Source: Sisyra terminalis
Lineage: Eukaryota > Arthropoda > Insecta > Neuroptera > Sisyridae
Assembly: GCA_958496175.1 (NCBI GenBank)
Contig: OY292275.1
Coordinates: 51,537,701-51,601,700 of the forward strand
Length of the DNA: 64,000 bases
Direction of reading: 5' to 3'
In this document: positions 37,236-50,202 of the stretch, piece by piece
Numbering within the stretch: position 1 is the first letter of the stretch
How the letters are laid out: every line of letters starts with the position of its first letter
Notes under the pieces: model-generated
What the model was told of the DNA's origin: nothing
The model's input: only the letters and a program-made list of their open reading frames with translations
Databases searched by the model: none
Position numbers and translations under genes: made by a program

Positions 37236-40200
37236 TTATCCAATTGCAAATGGCTCTTCGTTATTTGTAGCGACGAAATAAACACCCCTCGACCTGAAAG
37301 AAACGTAGCGTTATATTGATTTATTTTGAGTTGCGTCGTTTAGTTTTTCCGGTTATATATGCTACGATATATTAATATATATCAAATTTAAATTTGAATT
37401 CTTTTGTAATATCTTCAATTAAATTAAATAAGTATCTTACTTTCTATTACAATGTTCTCCCATTAAGATTCGTTGATGCTTCCTGTTGACTGTTTCAGGA
37501 CACCAACCGAGCAAATACTGCAAATAGCTGGGACAAGAAATTCCCCAAAATCCCTTTTTCGATTTGATGGATTCCGCGAAATAGATTGGAGCCATCAAAT
37601 GACTACAAAGTCGAGGTGCTAAAATTAAATTTAATTACAATACTTTCAAGTTTGGAATCGTATTTTATTGTTTAATATACTCGGATCATTTTCGCAGGCT
37701 GGTTGAGCACTACCTCCGTTAATGTAAAAATCAATATGGCCTGTTGATTCAATTTTGCCGAATAAACCAGAATTGGTGTGAATTATATCAACAAAATTTG
37801 CATCACTTGAATCTAATTTCCATTCATCGCGTAAACTTAATGTTGCATATAGTGGTAGAGCTGGATCCAAACCTGAAACATTACATTCTATAATTCGATG
37901 TAAATTGTATATATAAAATTATAGGCAACAATTCTAGCATACCAGTGTATGTTTTATTCATTGCATTCAACAGTGAACTTTGCAATGCACTTTTAAATCA
38001 ATCGCATAATTTGCAACATTGACATTATTATTGAAACATGTCTACTACATTTTACCAACTTATTTATTAATTATGTATATTTAAAGTATCGTTAACCTGA
38101 TTTCAAAATATTAAATACCACAATCGTTTTAAAAACTGGCTCTAAGTGTTAATTTGAAATTATTACTTATTTATTATAAATGCACGGATACATAAAAATT
38201 ATTAATCTTGTTCTTAGATTTTTAGATTAAATAATAATATTAGGTGTTTGAAAAATTGAATCTTGAAGAAATCTGTAACTTTTACCATTCAATCTCAATA
38301 CCGTGGGAGATAAGCTTATAAATCCAATTAAAATACCTCTCTAATTTAATAATCACAGTTTTAAATAAACAACACAGAAAATAGAAATCCGATTTACAAA
38401 GGAGGTGTTATATTAGTTATTTTACGACGACATTAACTTTGTCTAAAATTCACTGATTGTTTTACGTTTTAATTTTTTTTTTATTTTCGGTTTATTAGCT
38501 GTTACAATATTTTTTCTTTTGTCGTATAATTGTTACCAAATACGTCATTAACTAACCGCTGGACTGATTTTGCTGAAATTTTCTGTGTGTATTTGAGTAG
38601 AACCCTGGATGATTTAGAATTAAGTTTCACAATGAACACTATAAGTAAAAAGGGTAGAACGAGAGGACAAACTCTGGTTAACAATCGAAGTTTAAAATTT
38701 AATAATCAAAAGACAGTTAAACGAAGCACTATGATTTATTACCTTTTATCTATAAACAAAATCCATACATACTAACATACGTAAAAATAAAATTTAAATG
38801 CCTCGAGGTTTAGTGTTTTTAATGTAAAAATAATAAGATTTTTTACTTAATACATACTTGTACTATTGATATATTAAAATTTTCCTATTCTTTGTAAACT
38901 CTTACGCTGTTAATTTAGAGCTTAGCAGATCATTTGAGGAGCCAAATTCGACACTCTTATTAAATACTTTGTCAAGATGTATTTGATGACAAGATGACTT
39001 TGCTATTTTATATAGAAAATTGAATGGCAAATATTTCAAGATTTGAGAGTTAATTTTGTACCACAATCCCATAAGAGTGCAACGGCTATGAAACAGGTGG
39101 ATACTGTAGGTAAGTTAAAAAAATGATAAATATGTCGCTATTGTATAAATCATAAATATGCATGCAGTACAATAATTAAAAAGACTAAATTTTCATGGTG
39201 TCCCATGCAGTAGGTATATGTAATGACTAAGGTATTCTTTTTGAACAATTTGTAAGTTAGAACTTTAGTAACTTTCATGAGATCCATTAAAAGTGGGAAT
39301 ATAAGAGCTTATGAATTTGTCTCCTTTTATTACATGAAATGTTTTTGGTGGGACTTTATTACTGTTTATGTTTACGTTTTAAACAACTTTACTATTGTGA
39401 AGGAGGCTAGTAGGAATGGGAACCAAGAAACCCATGACCGAGAGGAATGGAGAGAAATGGAAGAGGTCTTAATCCAGGAGTAGAGCTTAGAATATCGGGA
39501 ATAGTGAACGACTTTAATAAAATAACTCTTAAGTTACTCAAAAATTTAATATAATAATTTTTTATCCAAAAACGATTGTGTAGATAAGCGTCTAGAAGAA
39601 TAATATTTTGGAGAATATTGAAGTCTTCTATCATTTTCAGCCGTCTTTCGAATTTAAATGGTATGCAACACTCAGTAAACATTTTATTGAAAAATTAAAG
39701 AATACCAGGATATAATGAACAATTTTAATAAAATGTTACATTGCACAAAATTAATAAGTTTTTTATCTTGGGATTTGGACTTTATAAATGAAAATGTCAA
39801 ATTATAAAAATTGCGACGTTTTGCATGCTTTATTTCTGCTTCTTCAGGCAAAATTTAAAGTTAACATTTAAAGCAAGACAGCATGTCATTCAGCTGTACT
39901 CTTCCTTGTAAATGTATTGATGTTTTTAAAAAACGTTCTTGAAATTTTTTCAAATATATAAAATGACGTATAAAATAATAAACACTAAAAAATTTTATGA
40001 TAAAAATGAAAATTTTTACAAAATGAGTGATTTTTTTTTCTCAAGAATCCTAATTGCTGTGCAAAATGGAAAGAGGTCAAAATATTATTTTAGACTTTCC
40101 AATTTTCTAATTAACTAACAAGGATATTTTTTTTAACCATTAAAACTTCATTTAATAATGACGATAGCATAATCTAGTAACATTTTACCTGTAATTCGTC

Positions 40201-42176
40201 CGATATTGCTTCCAGCCGTATTTTGCACGTGATTGCTAGCGATTCCAGCTATATGAGCTCCCAATGAAAATCCTATAATATGAATCGATTCTGCTGGAAT
40301 GCCCAGGGCCGTCAAACTTGATAATAATACTGCTGTGCAACGTCCTGCTTGCCAAGTATTAATCACAGATGCTGGATAGCAAGGAAATACCGATAAAACC
40401 AACCAATCCACAACAATTACATTGTACCCCGGTGCGGTAAGATACGCTAAAAGTAATAAAATACATTTATCTATTTTCAAAAATTAATAATTATAAATTT
40501 TTAAGACATACTTATTTATAAAAAGAATGCAACAAAGGAAAAATTTTCATTTTAAATTAATATTATATTATTAGTTTTGCAATCAATAATTGGTAGATGT
40601 TGCTATCTATAAGTTGCCATGAGTTACTTGTTGCAACATTTGCGATTAATAATTTGATAATCTATTGTTGTATGGTCTTTATAGGAAAAAGATAATATCT
40701 TTGATTATAAAATATTTTATTATCGGTAGGAATACCAATATTTTATAAGTTGTAGTTAATAAAAAAATAATCTCAATAAAGTTTCATTATGAAAAGGACA
40801 ATGTATCCATAATACATAACAGATTTAAAATTGTCTTTAACAATAAATAAAATTATTTATTAATATTTTAGATAAAGTAAAAGTAAATGATACGATCGTG
40901 CAAAAAGGTCATAAAAGCAACTTGTAAACTGTTATTAATGTAACATTGATCTTCTTTATAATATAATGTTTATGGAACGTAACACGTTATAGTTAATTAA
41001 CATATCTTAACTCTTAATGCTATACTCTGTAATTTTTTTTAAATTAATTCAACTAGAACACACCTTTTCGACAGCTATACTACCAATTGAAAGTGAGAAT
41101 CAGACATTTTAACAAATTGTTTTAATTTTCCATTTATCAGATCTTCATTAATGCATAACTAGTACGTCCACCTACTTTCATGTATCGCAATACTAAGTTG
41201 ATAATTAGTAATTTGTTTTACATAAATTTATTGAAAAACATCTTAATATGCCACCGAATTATATTTCTTTAATTACTTTTGAAATAATTTGGGTTTCATA
41301 TTTTATAGAATACCTTCAGTTCATAAAGGTTACAGATGAGGTATGACTTTATGTAGATGTAACAATAATTTATTGTGATGTTGAAATTTTAAATGACACA
41401 TTTGTGAATAAGTACATTACCGATGGAATAATAATAATCAATTTTGTTTCCATTTTAAAATATCTTACTGTTATGCTTATCATATAATGGCATTAGCTAA
41501 AAATGAAATTGTTTAACAATTTTTTGGTTTCGTATGAAAAATTCAAGAATTTTAATGTTTAAAAACTAGGTCAAATGAAAATTTTTACTTAAACACTTTA
41601 CATTCTTTGCTCTATTAACATGTAATAATAACAATGAACAATTCCTTTTTTTCTTTATCATTCAAAAACAAAACTAATTAGAGCCTCTCCTATAAAATTT
41701 GCATGGAAATTAACAAATATTTTTTTTACCTATATAATTTGTAACCATTAGCAATTGGAATAAGTAAAGTGAAAATTTGTTCTTTGTTGGTTTTACCTTT
41801 AGTAATTTCTGGAGAAGAAATATCGAATTTCCCACCCCCATAGCCATGGATTACAATTTTAATTGGTGCCGATAGGTTGTAGTTAGATGGGAAGAAAGGA
41901 TGATGAGGGTCTAAATGAATTGGTTTTTCATTTGGAAGATCACTCGACCTCAAATAAAATTGAACTGCTCCATCAGCAGGACATGGTTCGTAAAGCTCCA
42001 CGACACATCCTCCAAAACGCCATTTAACTCCTTCAACTGAGATCAGGAACAAATTAATCACTATAAAAGATAAAATAACAACATAATTGACTTCAAATTT
42101 CGCTAATTTTCTTTTTAATTTTTGTTTTCCGTGTACATATAACTAGACTTGATTTATACCTATTTACAGTTACCAT
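37236..42176 (-). CDS. Pancreatic-type lipase B
   Basis: Predicted 329 aa from six minus-strand exons: 42176-42137, 42060-41797, 40446-40189, 37872-37681, 37618-37441, 37293-37236. Splice ends are GT/AG and phases agree (1,1,1,1,2). Features: signal peptide at the N-terminus, oxyanion HGYGGG, GFSLG with Ser162, GLDPA with Asp190, C-S-H with His258, and a C-terminus of MGEHC..SRGVYFVATN..PFAIG that stops exactly where the lipase domain usually ends. The lid between the two cysteines of PACENDPTPRLC is 8 residues. Likely a secreted neutral lipase or phospholipase A1-like enzyme acting on acyl ester lipids. Introns 2 (1.35 kb) and 3 (2.3 kb) are much longer than those of lipases A and C at the same sites. 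Exons 2-6 are secure; exon 1 is proposed separately. A minus-strand AATAAA lies at 37223-37218. Confidence 0.85.
38400..38780. repeat. Possible transposon remnant in lipase B intron 3
   Basis: A GC-richer patch reading CCGCTGGACTGATTTTGCTG then AAATTTTCTGTGTGTATTTG resembles sequence common in arthropod transposable elements. Frames on both strands cross it (38502-38775) but neither shows a domain. No boundaries were found; assignment is a guess from composition. Confidence 0.3.
42137..42176 (-). CDS. Proposed 40-nt first exon of lipase B
   Basis: Exon 2 of lipase B begins in phase 1 with INLFLISVEG, the second half of a signal peptide, so a short exon must precede it. The ATG at 42176-42174 has an in-frame TAA two codons upstream, runs 13 codons (MVTVNRYKSSLVI) and one base, then meets GT at 42136 (GTACAC). 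Joining gives SSLVILINLFLIS, a good signal peptide, and a 76-nt intron like the small introns of lipase C. The donor is weak, so an exon further upstream remains possible. Confidence 0.55.
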
Positions 42177-42999
42177 GAATTAGACAAAAGTGGATCAATA
42201 AAACATTGTCATGGTCGAAGAAAATACTTGATAATAAAAGTTAGAAATTATTAGCCATATAAAGTAAACTGAGACTAATAAATTTGAATTGTATTTACAA
42301 TAAGTTTTGGAGAACAATATGTAATGCGAATTGAATTAACGATTTTACGCTATTTTCAATTTGTGACTCAATTTTCTATTTTCGATTTTAACTAAGAAAT
42401 ATTATACCAAAACGAGCTTTACAAGTCTTTTGAAAAAAAAATATTTTTGAAAAAATAATTATCGATTTATGACAATTGAGTTGAAGGAAACAGATCAAAA
42501 TTGGAAACTGGTATACTGGTCAATGTGAAACAAATCATCCTGCACTAGATCAGTGCAAGGCCAAACAAACGCTATTCACAATCTCAGAAAATATTATAGA
42601 ATGAAACTGAGAAATTTTGCTTTATTTTCTAAATTTCAATAAAATGTTAATTTAGGGTTCCTAGCTTTTATAATTATCTGTACGTCTATGAAAATAGACC
42701 ATAAAAATTAAAAGCCTAGATCTCCAGTAACCAAAAGCAAATTTTTATCCAAATCACTCGCTGTCTACGAAAAATAAAAGAGTTAATGAAAATTATATTA
42801 AGATATTATTCAATAATACAGGATTTGTTTTACATTTGAATTCTTTAACCTTTTTTTAGGCATGAAAAGGAAGTATACATTTTTAATGATTATTTTCTTT
42901 AAGAAAATTGGAAGAAGTTCCAAATAAAAGCAACTTATTTACGAGATATAAAATATATTTTTCATATTACTTATAAATCCAGAAAAAAAATATCATAAT

Positions 43000-43295
43000 A
43001 GTAAGGTTTCCCAAACCTTTTTCGCTAGTGGAACCCATAAAAAAGTTTTTTTAATGAATCATGGAGCGTTGCCATACCTAAAGCTAATATAAACTAAAAT
43101 ACTAGAAGTTAATATCATATCTTAGACAATTTGACTTTATAAGAAATGTATAAGTTTTTCCTTACATTAAAAGTTTGATAAATTTTCATTAGAATATTGC
43201 AGTTTATCTTAGGAATATTTTAAAATCATACAACTTGTCTTGTGGAACCTCAATTTTTCATGAAACCCCAGGGTCCCACGAAACCCACATTGATA
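43000..43295. mobile_element. Possible decayed hAT-type short element
   Basis: The left part AGGTTTCCCAAACC..TTTTTCGCTAG and the right part GGGTCCCACGAAACCCACA resemble the ends of hAT short elements (TGGTTCCCAAA type) in inverted orientation. Terminal repeats are weak and no target duplication was found. Confidence 0.35.
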
Positions 43296-44054
43296 AAAAA
43301 TAATTCACAAGCGAAGTGATATTTATTATTTTCTTAAAACTTTCCCTAAAAATCCTCAAAATCAAAACTTTCCAGACTCTATTTTTCATCTTGTTTTTCA
43401 TTTTTGTGTATGTAAAATTTAAGAAAATATAAAATATTTCTACTCATGTCATATCTTTCGTAATTACACAAAGATAACATTTTTATTTTAAAAAAAAAAC
43501 GGTAAAAGAATTGAGTTTCTTAAGAACTTATAAAAAACGAAAGCAATGAACTGGATAGTTTGGTTTCTAAATTTACGAAGTTTGTCACAAATGACAATAT
43601 CCTGTATTTCTTCTGAAGAATCATTTTATAAGAATGTGTAAGAGTATAAGAATAGTGAATAGATCCTGGAAAAATATTTTAATGATACTTAAGAGATGTA
43701 AAGGTACAAATACAAAACTAATATCCGGGAAGTTTTGGATATGTATCTCATTCAAAATAAAAATTGATTAACAAAATATTTTTTTTCTTAGAATTTACAT
43801 AACCAATTGATCTTAAACTCATATATGTTTTAAGAGTTGATAATACCTTTTTTATTAAAAATTAACAACTATATCACTATAAAATATATATAAAAATAAT
43901 ATTTTTATAAGAAATATTACTTTTTTTAACCAAGAAGCAATTTTGGCAATGCCTTGAAAGTATTATTTTTACGTATTACATAATATCTTTAGAATGTTTG
44001 ATTTTTTTTCTGATTATTTGAAAAAGTACTACATAATAAAAAAATAAATAAATA

Positions 44055-44230
44055 AAAACCACTTTCGCGCTTAATTTTAAGCGCTCATTGCTGAACGTGC
44101 ATATGCACAATGTACTTTGTAAATAGCATTGAGGAAAATTCAAAACAAATGAACATCACCTAATCTTGCAATCCCATTGGCTAATGGCCACATACATTGA
44201 CGTGTGTGTGCTGTCACCAGAGATATTAGT
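44055..44230. repeat. Dispersed repeat, copy 2
   Basis: Contains CGCGCTTAAT, TCAAAACAAATGAACAT and GCAATCCCATTGGCTAA, which correspond to the reverse complement of blocks at 20160-20230, plus the direct CGCGCTTAAT end at 19937. Likely a diverged relative of the 19925-20310 repeat. Confidence 0.5.
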
Positions 44231-44779
44231 GCATCGTTTAATTTATTCATACTTTATTTGTTCTGAATTAATTAATATCAGTTGATTAAAAGGTAAAAAG
44301 TATATCAAGTGATAAATAAAATAGTGCCCAATTAATGAAGATAACAGTTGCTTTTTCAAGTAAGTGAAAAGTTTTTAAATCTGAAATTTAGTCTTAGTAC
44401 CGACAGTATTACTTTCGGTCCAATTTTTTTTAGGTTATATAATATTATAGTTGTTAATTTTTCATCAAAAAGGCATTATCAACCTCAAATATATATTCAA
44501 ATTTTGTATACCAATCGATTAGGTGAATTCAAAGAAAAGAAATGATTTCTGTTTTTTATTTATTTGACCAGGATACATAAGCATGTGCATACAAAGTATG
44601 CACCTATAGAGGTGTTACAAAAACACCTGTGCATAGGCCTGGAAAATATTCTTATTAATCTAAATACCTATATATCTAAGTAATCTAATAATCGAAACTT
44701 TATACCAATAACAAGCATCATTACAAATGTATATAAATTTATAGTTTTAAGGTAAAAAATTGACGAGATTCAAATATCA

Positions 44780-46195
44780 ATAGTTTTGATCTGACTAATT
44801 ATTTTTTTTTTGTTAATTTTACTTTTTTAAATTAAAGTCTTTACTGACTGTAGTAGTTTATTGTAATATTTGATGGGATATATATTTTTTGAGATATGCT
44901 TTTATTTATCTTTGGTAATTGCAAGGGTTTGGCCCTGGCTTTGCTCTTATAATTGTTATGTACATCTTTACAATAATAATAATAGTGATAATATAGTGAC
45001 TCTGCAATAAATTTATTCTTAATACCCAGTATTGGTGTTTTATCATTTTGATCACTCAAAAATCGAATTAATTTGTTTTCTATTTTAGCTAGTACCTTTT
45101 TTACATCCTTGTAACTACTCCCCCCAAGCAATAATACCATAGTTTACAATACTTTTAGCTCAAAGAAAATAAATGAGAAATATCTAGTCTTTCTTCTAAC
45201 TTCTTTGATATGCATATCCTATCTCATATGACAGTCAAAATTCAGCTACAAATAGGTACTTACAGTAATTAGCCTTACTATTAATCTTATCAATCTTTAG
45301 TGTAAAATTATCTGGTATGCTATCCTTATATGACCCAAAAATTATATTATTAGTTTTCTCTACATTTAATGTTAAATAGTTATAACGCATTCATTTCCCA
45401 ATTTTACCAAGTTTTACTCGTGTATTTAATTATTGTATCATCAGCATAGATAGCCAAACAAAATCAGGAAGTTCTTTAAACACATCATTCATGTATAAAA
45501 TGAAAAACAGTAGTCCCAAAATGGTTCCTTGAGGAACGCCAATTTGAACTTTACTTGACTTGCTCTTTACACCCATAAGTTTGACTATTTGGTACTTATT
45601 AGCCAAGCAATTATGAATCAGATCAGCAGCAATACCTCTAATCCCATATATCCCATATATATACAATTTATCTAACTATATAACATGATTTACGCTGTCA
45701 AAAGCTTTTGCTTTATCTACGAAAGCTACTACTGTTGATTTATTTATGTTAAGATTTGTATAAATATAATTAGCAATCGCTGCAATAGCATCTCTTGGTC
45801 CTTTGCTCTTTAGGAAGCCGTATTGATTACTAGCAATAATATTACATTACATTATAAAGTTATACATTCGTTTATGTATAATTTTTTCAAGAATTTTAGG
45901 TAAGTTAGAGATTAAAGAAATTGGACGATAGTTAGTAGTTTTATGCTTATCACCGGCTTTATAGATTGCTATAATTTCTGCACATTTCAATGCATCAGGC
46001 CATATACCACTAATATGGATTCTAATGGTTTGCTAATACATTTAATAATTTTTTTTAATACTTTGGTGTTAATTCCATCTACACCTCTCGCTTTTTCTTT
46101 TAAATTTGAATTACATTTAAAATTTCGTTTTCATCGGTTGGTTTCAGGAAAATTGATTTTACATTATTTTCGATAGTGGAACTCATATTATTACT
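44780..46195 (-). pseudogene. Non-LTR retrotransposon fragment (jockey-like RT)
   Basis: On the minus strand, from about 46175 downward: NNVKSIFLKPTDENEI, RGVDGINTKVLKK, then LKCAEIIAIYKAGDKHK followed by TNYRPISLISNLPKILEK, then about 45563 VQIGVPQGTILG..LFILYMNDV, and YADDT at about 45447-45433. These are the ordered reverse transcriptase blocks of jockey-type LINEs. A frameshift just before YADDT and several stops elsewhere inactivate it. The frame at 45140-44841 fits the degenerate C-terminal region after the RT domain. No endonuclease domain remains, so the 5' end is truncated near 46195. Confidence 0.85.
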
Positions 46196-46199
46196 TGTA

Positions 46200-47170
46200 T
46201 TGTTTAATACATGTTGGTTCAATACATAGTTTTCAGTTGTTAATTTTTTTTCTTAAGCCTAATTGAAGTAGAAATCTAAAACTTCCAAGATCTTAGTTTT
46301 TTAGTACCTATACACCTATTAAGTATCATTAAAATATTTTTCCAGGGTTGACACATGATGCTTATAGTCTTAGGCCCTTCAAAGGTACAAGAAAAACTAT
46401 ATTTTGGTTGCGAAAACCAGAAAATGATCGTTATTAGCCTTTTTTTAAAATTTGAATCTATGCCTCTTCCCCAAATTGCCTTAGGCAGTTAATAAATAAT
46501 CCTGATCGAAATTATTGTCTGAGGTGGGCTACATACGAAGCCTAATAATAAATTAATTTATTTTCTACAATAAATACTAACATTTTTCTTTATTGATTTA
46601 TTTCTATTTCTATTTATTTTTATTTTTTTGATGCAAATAATTTTTTTGCCGTTGTAAGAAATGATGGTCTATCACAATGAAGTAATAAAAACTTACATAA
46701 TATGTAATATTACTTCTATCTTGGTTTCAGAAAAACGTTTTGTACATATAATGTTAATAGAAGTACTATTGCAATTTTTTTAATTAAATGCAACAACTGA
46801 ATAATTGTTATACTAAATGTATTGACGCAGAATATTGGCTTAAGCCAAATAAAAGTCATTATATAAATTTCAATTTGTTTGACGAATCACGAAGGACCTT
46901 TCCTTTGCCTTTTTATGCAATGAAGTATAAATCTCTGAAAAATTAGACATGACAAATAATTGAAATATTTTATATTATGGTCAATTATTTATGGGGCTTT
47001 CATGCCTGAGTAATTATTATAATCCTTATCAAAAAGTGTCACGAGAAAAACAAAATATTTCGCAGCCTTTTTTGTATATTTATGAAATTTTGAAATTTTA
47101 TTTTTTTACCTATTTGTAAATAACAGAAAATCCTGAAAGTTTAAGGACATACAAAGCCCAATACTAGCTA
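46200..47170. other. Intergenic DNA, no gene seen
   Basis: A+T-rich DNA without recognisable coding sequence. The upstream part of the non-LTR element at 44780-46195 is not visible here. Confidence 0.4.
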
Positions 47171-47179
47171 TACTATATA

Positions 47180-47690
47180 CTCCCATACTAACCCTTAAAA
47201 CCTGTTGCTCACTTATACGTTGATTTTTTGATTTCTATACGGAAAGTATTCCTCATCACTTTTAAATCTGTGTACTTATAGTATAGAGTGTTAAATGAAC
47301 CGTTTATTTTGAAAGTGAGTTAAGTTCATTTCAAGAACAATCCCTATAGTGTTATCATCTTTAATCATAGGGACATAAGATGCTAAGGAGGAGGGAATAA
47401 TTGGCGTTTTTGTTAACAACTAAAATTAAATCAGTAATTTCTGAAAACTTAGCAGTTAAATAATTAACATATTTTGTTCTAGTTACAAGAAGAAGAACCA
47501 CCATATAGACCGTCCTTTAAATGGACTTACGCCACTTTCAAAATAAACGAGTCAAATAGTTAACGATATTTCGATTTAGCCCAATGAAAATCCGATATTG
47601 TTCTTTTTCTGGTTATCACACTTTTATACTTTCCGAATAAAAACTGAATACTTAGCAAACGTATAGGTAAATGAGAAGCAAACCTAAAGA
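47180..47690. mobile_element. Probable decayed foldback element
   Basis: The left arm near 47289-47350 (TTTATTTTGAAAGTG then AAGT.CATTT) is the imperfect reverse complement of 47500-47560 (AAATGGACTTACGCCACTTTC then AAAATAAA). Outer blocks, TTGCTCACTTATACGTT at about 47210 and AACGTATAGGTAAATGAGAAG at 47657, also pair. Arms are diverged and no target duplication was found. Confidence 0.5.
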
Positions 47691-47699
47691 AGAATAAAG

Positions 47700-49480
47700 T
47701 ATCTTCCTTATATAGTTGTTTTTATTAGTGCAACTTTAAAATTTTATGCTACAATAAAGAAGTACTTAGGCGTTCTTTCCCGTTTCAATAACGCTAACGC
47801 TAATTATATATATTTTTTTGTATCATTTTTATTTATAATTTTTGATTCAGATATAAATATATCTCTAACAAAATTTATTACAACTCTTAAATCTAAAGAA
47901 ACTAAAGTAATTATTCCTCCCAACACCTTTGTGTAGAATTGGATGTAGAATTCTATAAAATAGAGAATAAGATTGATTTATCATGATTACTATGCCTCAA
48001 ATTTAATTAATATGCATCTCAATTGAGAAACTGAGCATTATTATTTTTCTTTCAAAAATTTTGCATTAAGAAACTTAGTAAAATGTAAATGGTATCGCAA
48101 TTTCATTGTCAAGTAAAAACAAATAGGAAAGAACTGTTTAGGAATAAATATCCCTTTAAATTTGCAACCGTTAAAATTTAAATTTATAAGTGAGTTCATT
48201 ATAAGGTGCTTATACTTCATTTCGCATTTTGTAAGTAACGGTACTGCCATTTTTGCTGATTAATAAGGTGCAATATTAGTTAATGAAAAAATTAAAATTT
48301 TACCACAAAATATAGTTGCGTGTAAATTTTTCACATAGCACATTTTAAGAGTAATTCACTAAAGAAAACAACAGATTTTTATGTATAACAATTTGGCCAC
48401 ATATTTTGAACATTCAAATAAAAAACGGCTATTCAGAAGAACCACCAAACTGCGCTTTTGAAGATGGCCAATTTGGCCTTAAGCAATGTCTTTGCACGAC
48501 TGTTGCAAAACTTGATATTAATACAATTCACATCTTGAAGAACTTCTCCATCTCTCCAGCTGGATTTAATAAGCACTTACGCACTTTTTGACTTTAGTAA
48601 TTGTTCATGCGATGTGCTTAACGTCGTACAAAGACGTGCAATGAATGTATAACGGCTCATACTTCTTTGATATTTTATGCAGATATATTATGTACTTGGT
48701 TGATGTGGCCGTGAAGAAATAAATATGATAACTCCCCATACAAAATTACCTCATTTACGTTGTTTCATTTCTAATAAGCCTTCCTTTATCTGTGGTTTTA
48801 TCGAAAGACACTTTATCTACGACTAACTTGACCATTTCAAGATATTTCGATTGCGATTGAGTACTGTTATATTAATTTTATTAATTCTTCGTGTGTACAA
48901 CTTGAGTACATGAAACACCCAAAAATTAAAATGGTTTTATATCAATTCAAGTAATTTGTCAACTTTCTAGTGGTTTGAAATGATTGTTGAGATAACAATT
49001 TTCATGAGTTGAATTCTTGAAACTTTTACAGAAATTACAAATCATTTTTACTAATAATTTGGGTGTTTTAAACATGGCTTTATTGTCAACAATATGGTGT
49101 GATTATGTAATTGAAATCTTAAAAACCTTTCTTGTACTATTTAAGATAAGTAGGTGTATATCAGTATTAAAAAGAAAGTAACCACAAAAGTCAAGTTGCA
49201 TTGTTCTTTGATAATCAAACACACATATTAACTAAGGCGTTATTTTCTAATAAACCACAAAAAATTTGGTTAGTCAGAGTTTGACTTTGTTATACCTATT
49301 CATACTTACTAGTTTTTGATAGAATAAATCGGTCACCTTTTCTTTCATGAAATTCAATAATTGACTTCTTTTTAATGACTTAAGTCTTTCAAAACTATCT
49401 TAGTTAATTCCAAGCTTTAAATGACCTAATTCATGTGATCTAAAAACAATAGATGATAAAATTCACTTCTCAGCTTTTAT
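47700..49480. other. Intergenic DNA, no gene recognised
   Basis: A GC-richer patch at about 48425-48660 carries a 61-codon plus-strand frame (48406-48591) with no recognised domain. It may be a repeat remnant. The rest is A+T rich. Confidence 0.35.
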
Positions 49481-49482
49481 AT

Positions 49483-49780
49483 TTTTAAATAAGAAGACAA
49501 TTCAGGTTGTTTAAGATCGGTTTTTTTATTTATTTAATATTTTTAGTATTAGATTAGTTACGTTTCGTTACGTATCGTAACTTCCTTAGGCTTTTTGATT
49601 CATAAAAATAAAATATTTTCAATTTAAATTCAATAAATAAATTGAAAATATTTTATTTTTGTGAATCAAGAAGCCTGAGGAAGTTACAATACGTAACGAA
49701 ACGTAGCTAATTGGATAGTAAAAATATTAAATAAAAAAAAACGATTTTAAATAACCTGAATTGTCTTCTTATCTAAAAAC
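49483..49780. mobile_element. Foldback element, about 285 bp, near-perfect arms
   Basis: Almost the entire element is one long palindrome centred near 49632. The arms begin AAGAAGACAATTCAGGTTGT on the left and end ACCTGAATTGTCTTCTT on the right. Each arm contains, in opposite orientation, the motif CCTRAGGAAGTTAC..GTAACGAAACG described in the findings. Non-coding. Confidence 0.85.
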
Positions 49781-49799
49781 GATTTCAAATGTTCTAAAG

Positions 49800-50194
49800 C
49801 AGGGGTACCAAAGTCATGACCCGCGGGCCGCATGCGGCCCGAGATGAACATTTTTAAGGCCCAGTCAATATATATAATTCGAACTGATACCAGCATATAA
49901 AACTATAATATACTTTATTTATAAACTACACTTAATTGTATTAATAACGTTCACCTTGGATCAACTTTGAAAGTAGTCTGAGACAATAAAATTTCTTCCG
50001 AAATAAGATAGTAGCAGAGAAGATATGTCAAGTATCAGAAAGTAACAATAAATTATCTTTATATAATGTTTATTATAATGCACTATTCAAAATAAAAATA
50101 TTTATTTCTATGAACATTGATTTTTTTTTTGGGTCAATCTACAACTAAACATTGTTTATATGGCCTAAGTAAGCTTTTGAGTTTGGCACCCCTG
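49800..50194. mobile_element. Short non-autonomous hAT element, copy 2
   Basis: Starts CAGGGGTACCAAAGTC and ends GAGTTTGGCACCCCTG. It is flanked by a perfect 8-bp duplication, TTCTAAAG at 49792-49799 and 50195-50202, which identifies it as hAT-mobilised and fairly recent. Subterminal GC-rich words (CCGCGGGCCGCATGCGGCCC) are typical of this family. Non-coding; related to 36059-36462. Confidence 0.9.
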
Positions 50195-50202
50195 TTCTAA
50201 AG

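Noticed and set aside
44151..44250. Candidate first exon for lipase B on the minus strand, with a phase-1 GTGATG
   Set aside because: The segment belongs to a dispersed repeat also found at 20.1 kb, and its peptide is not a good signal sequence.
48406..48591. A 61-codon plus-strand frame in a GC-richer patch
   Set aside because: No family resemblance and no flanking exons; composition alone is not enough to call a gene.
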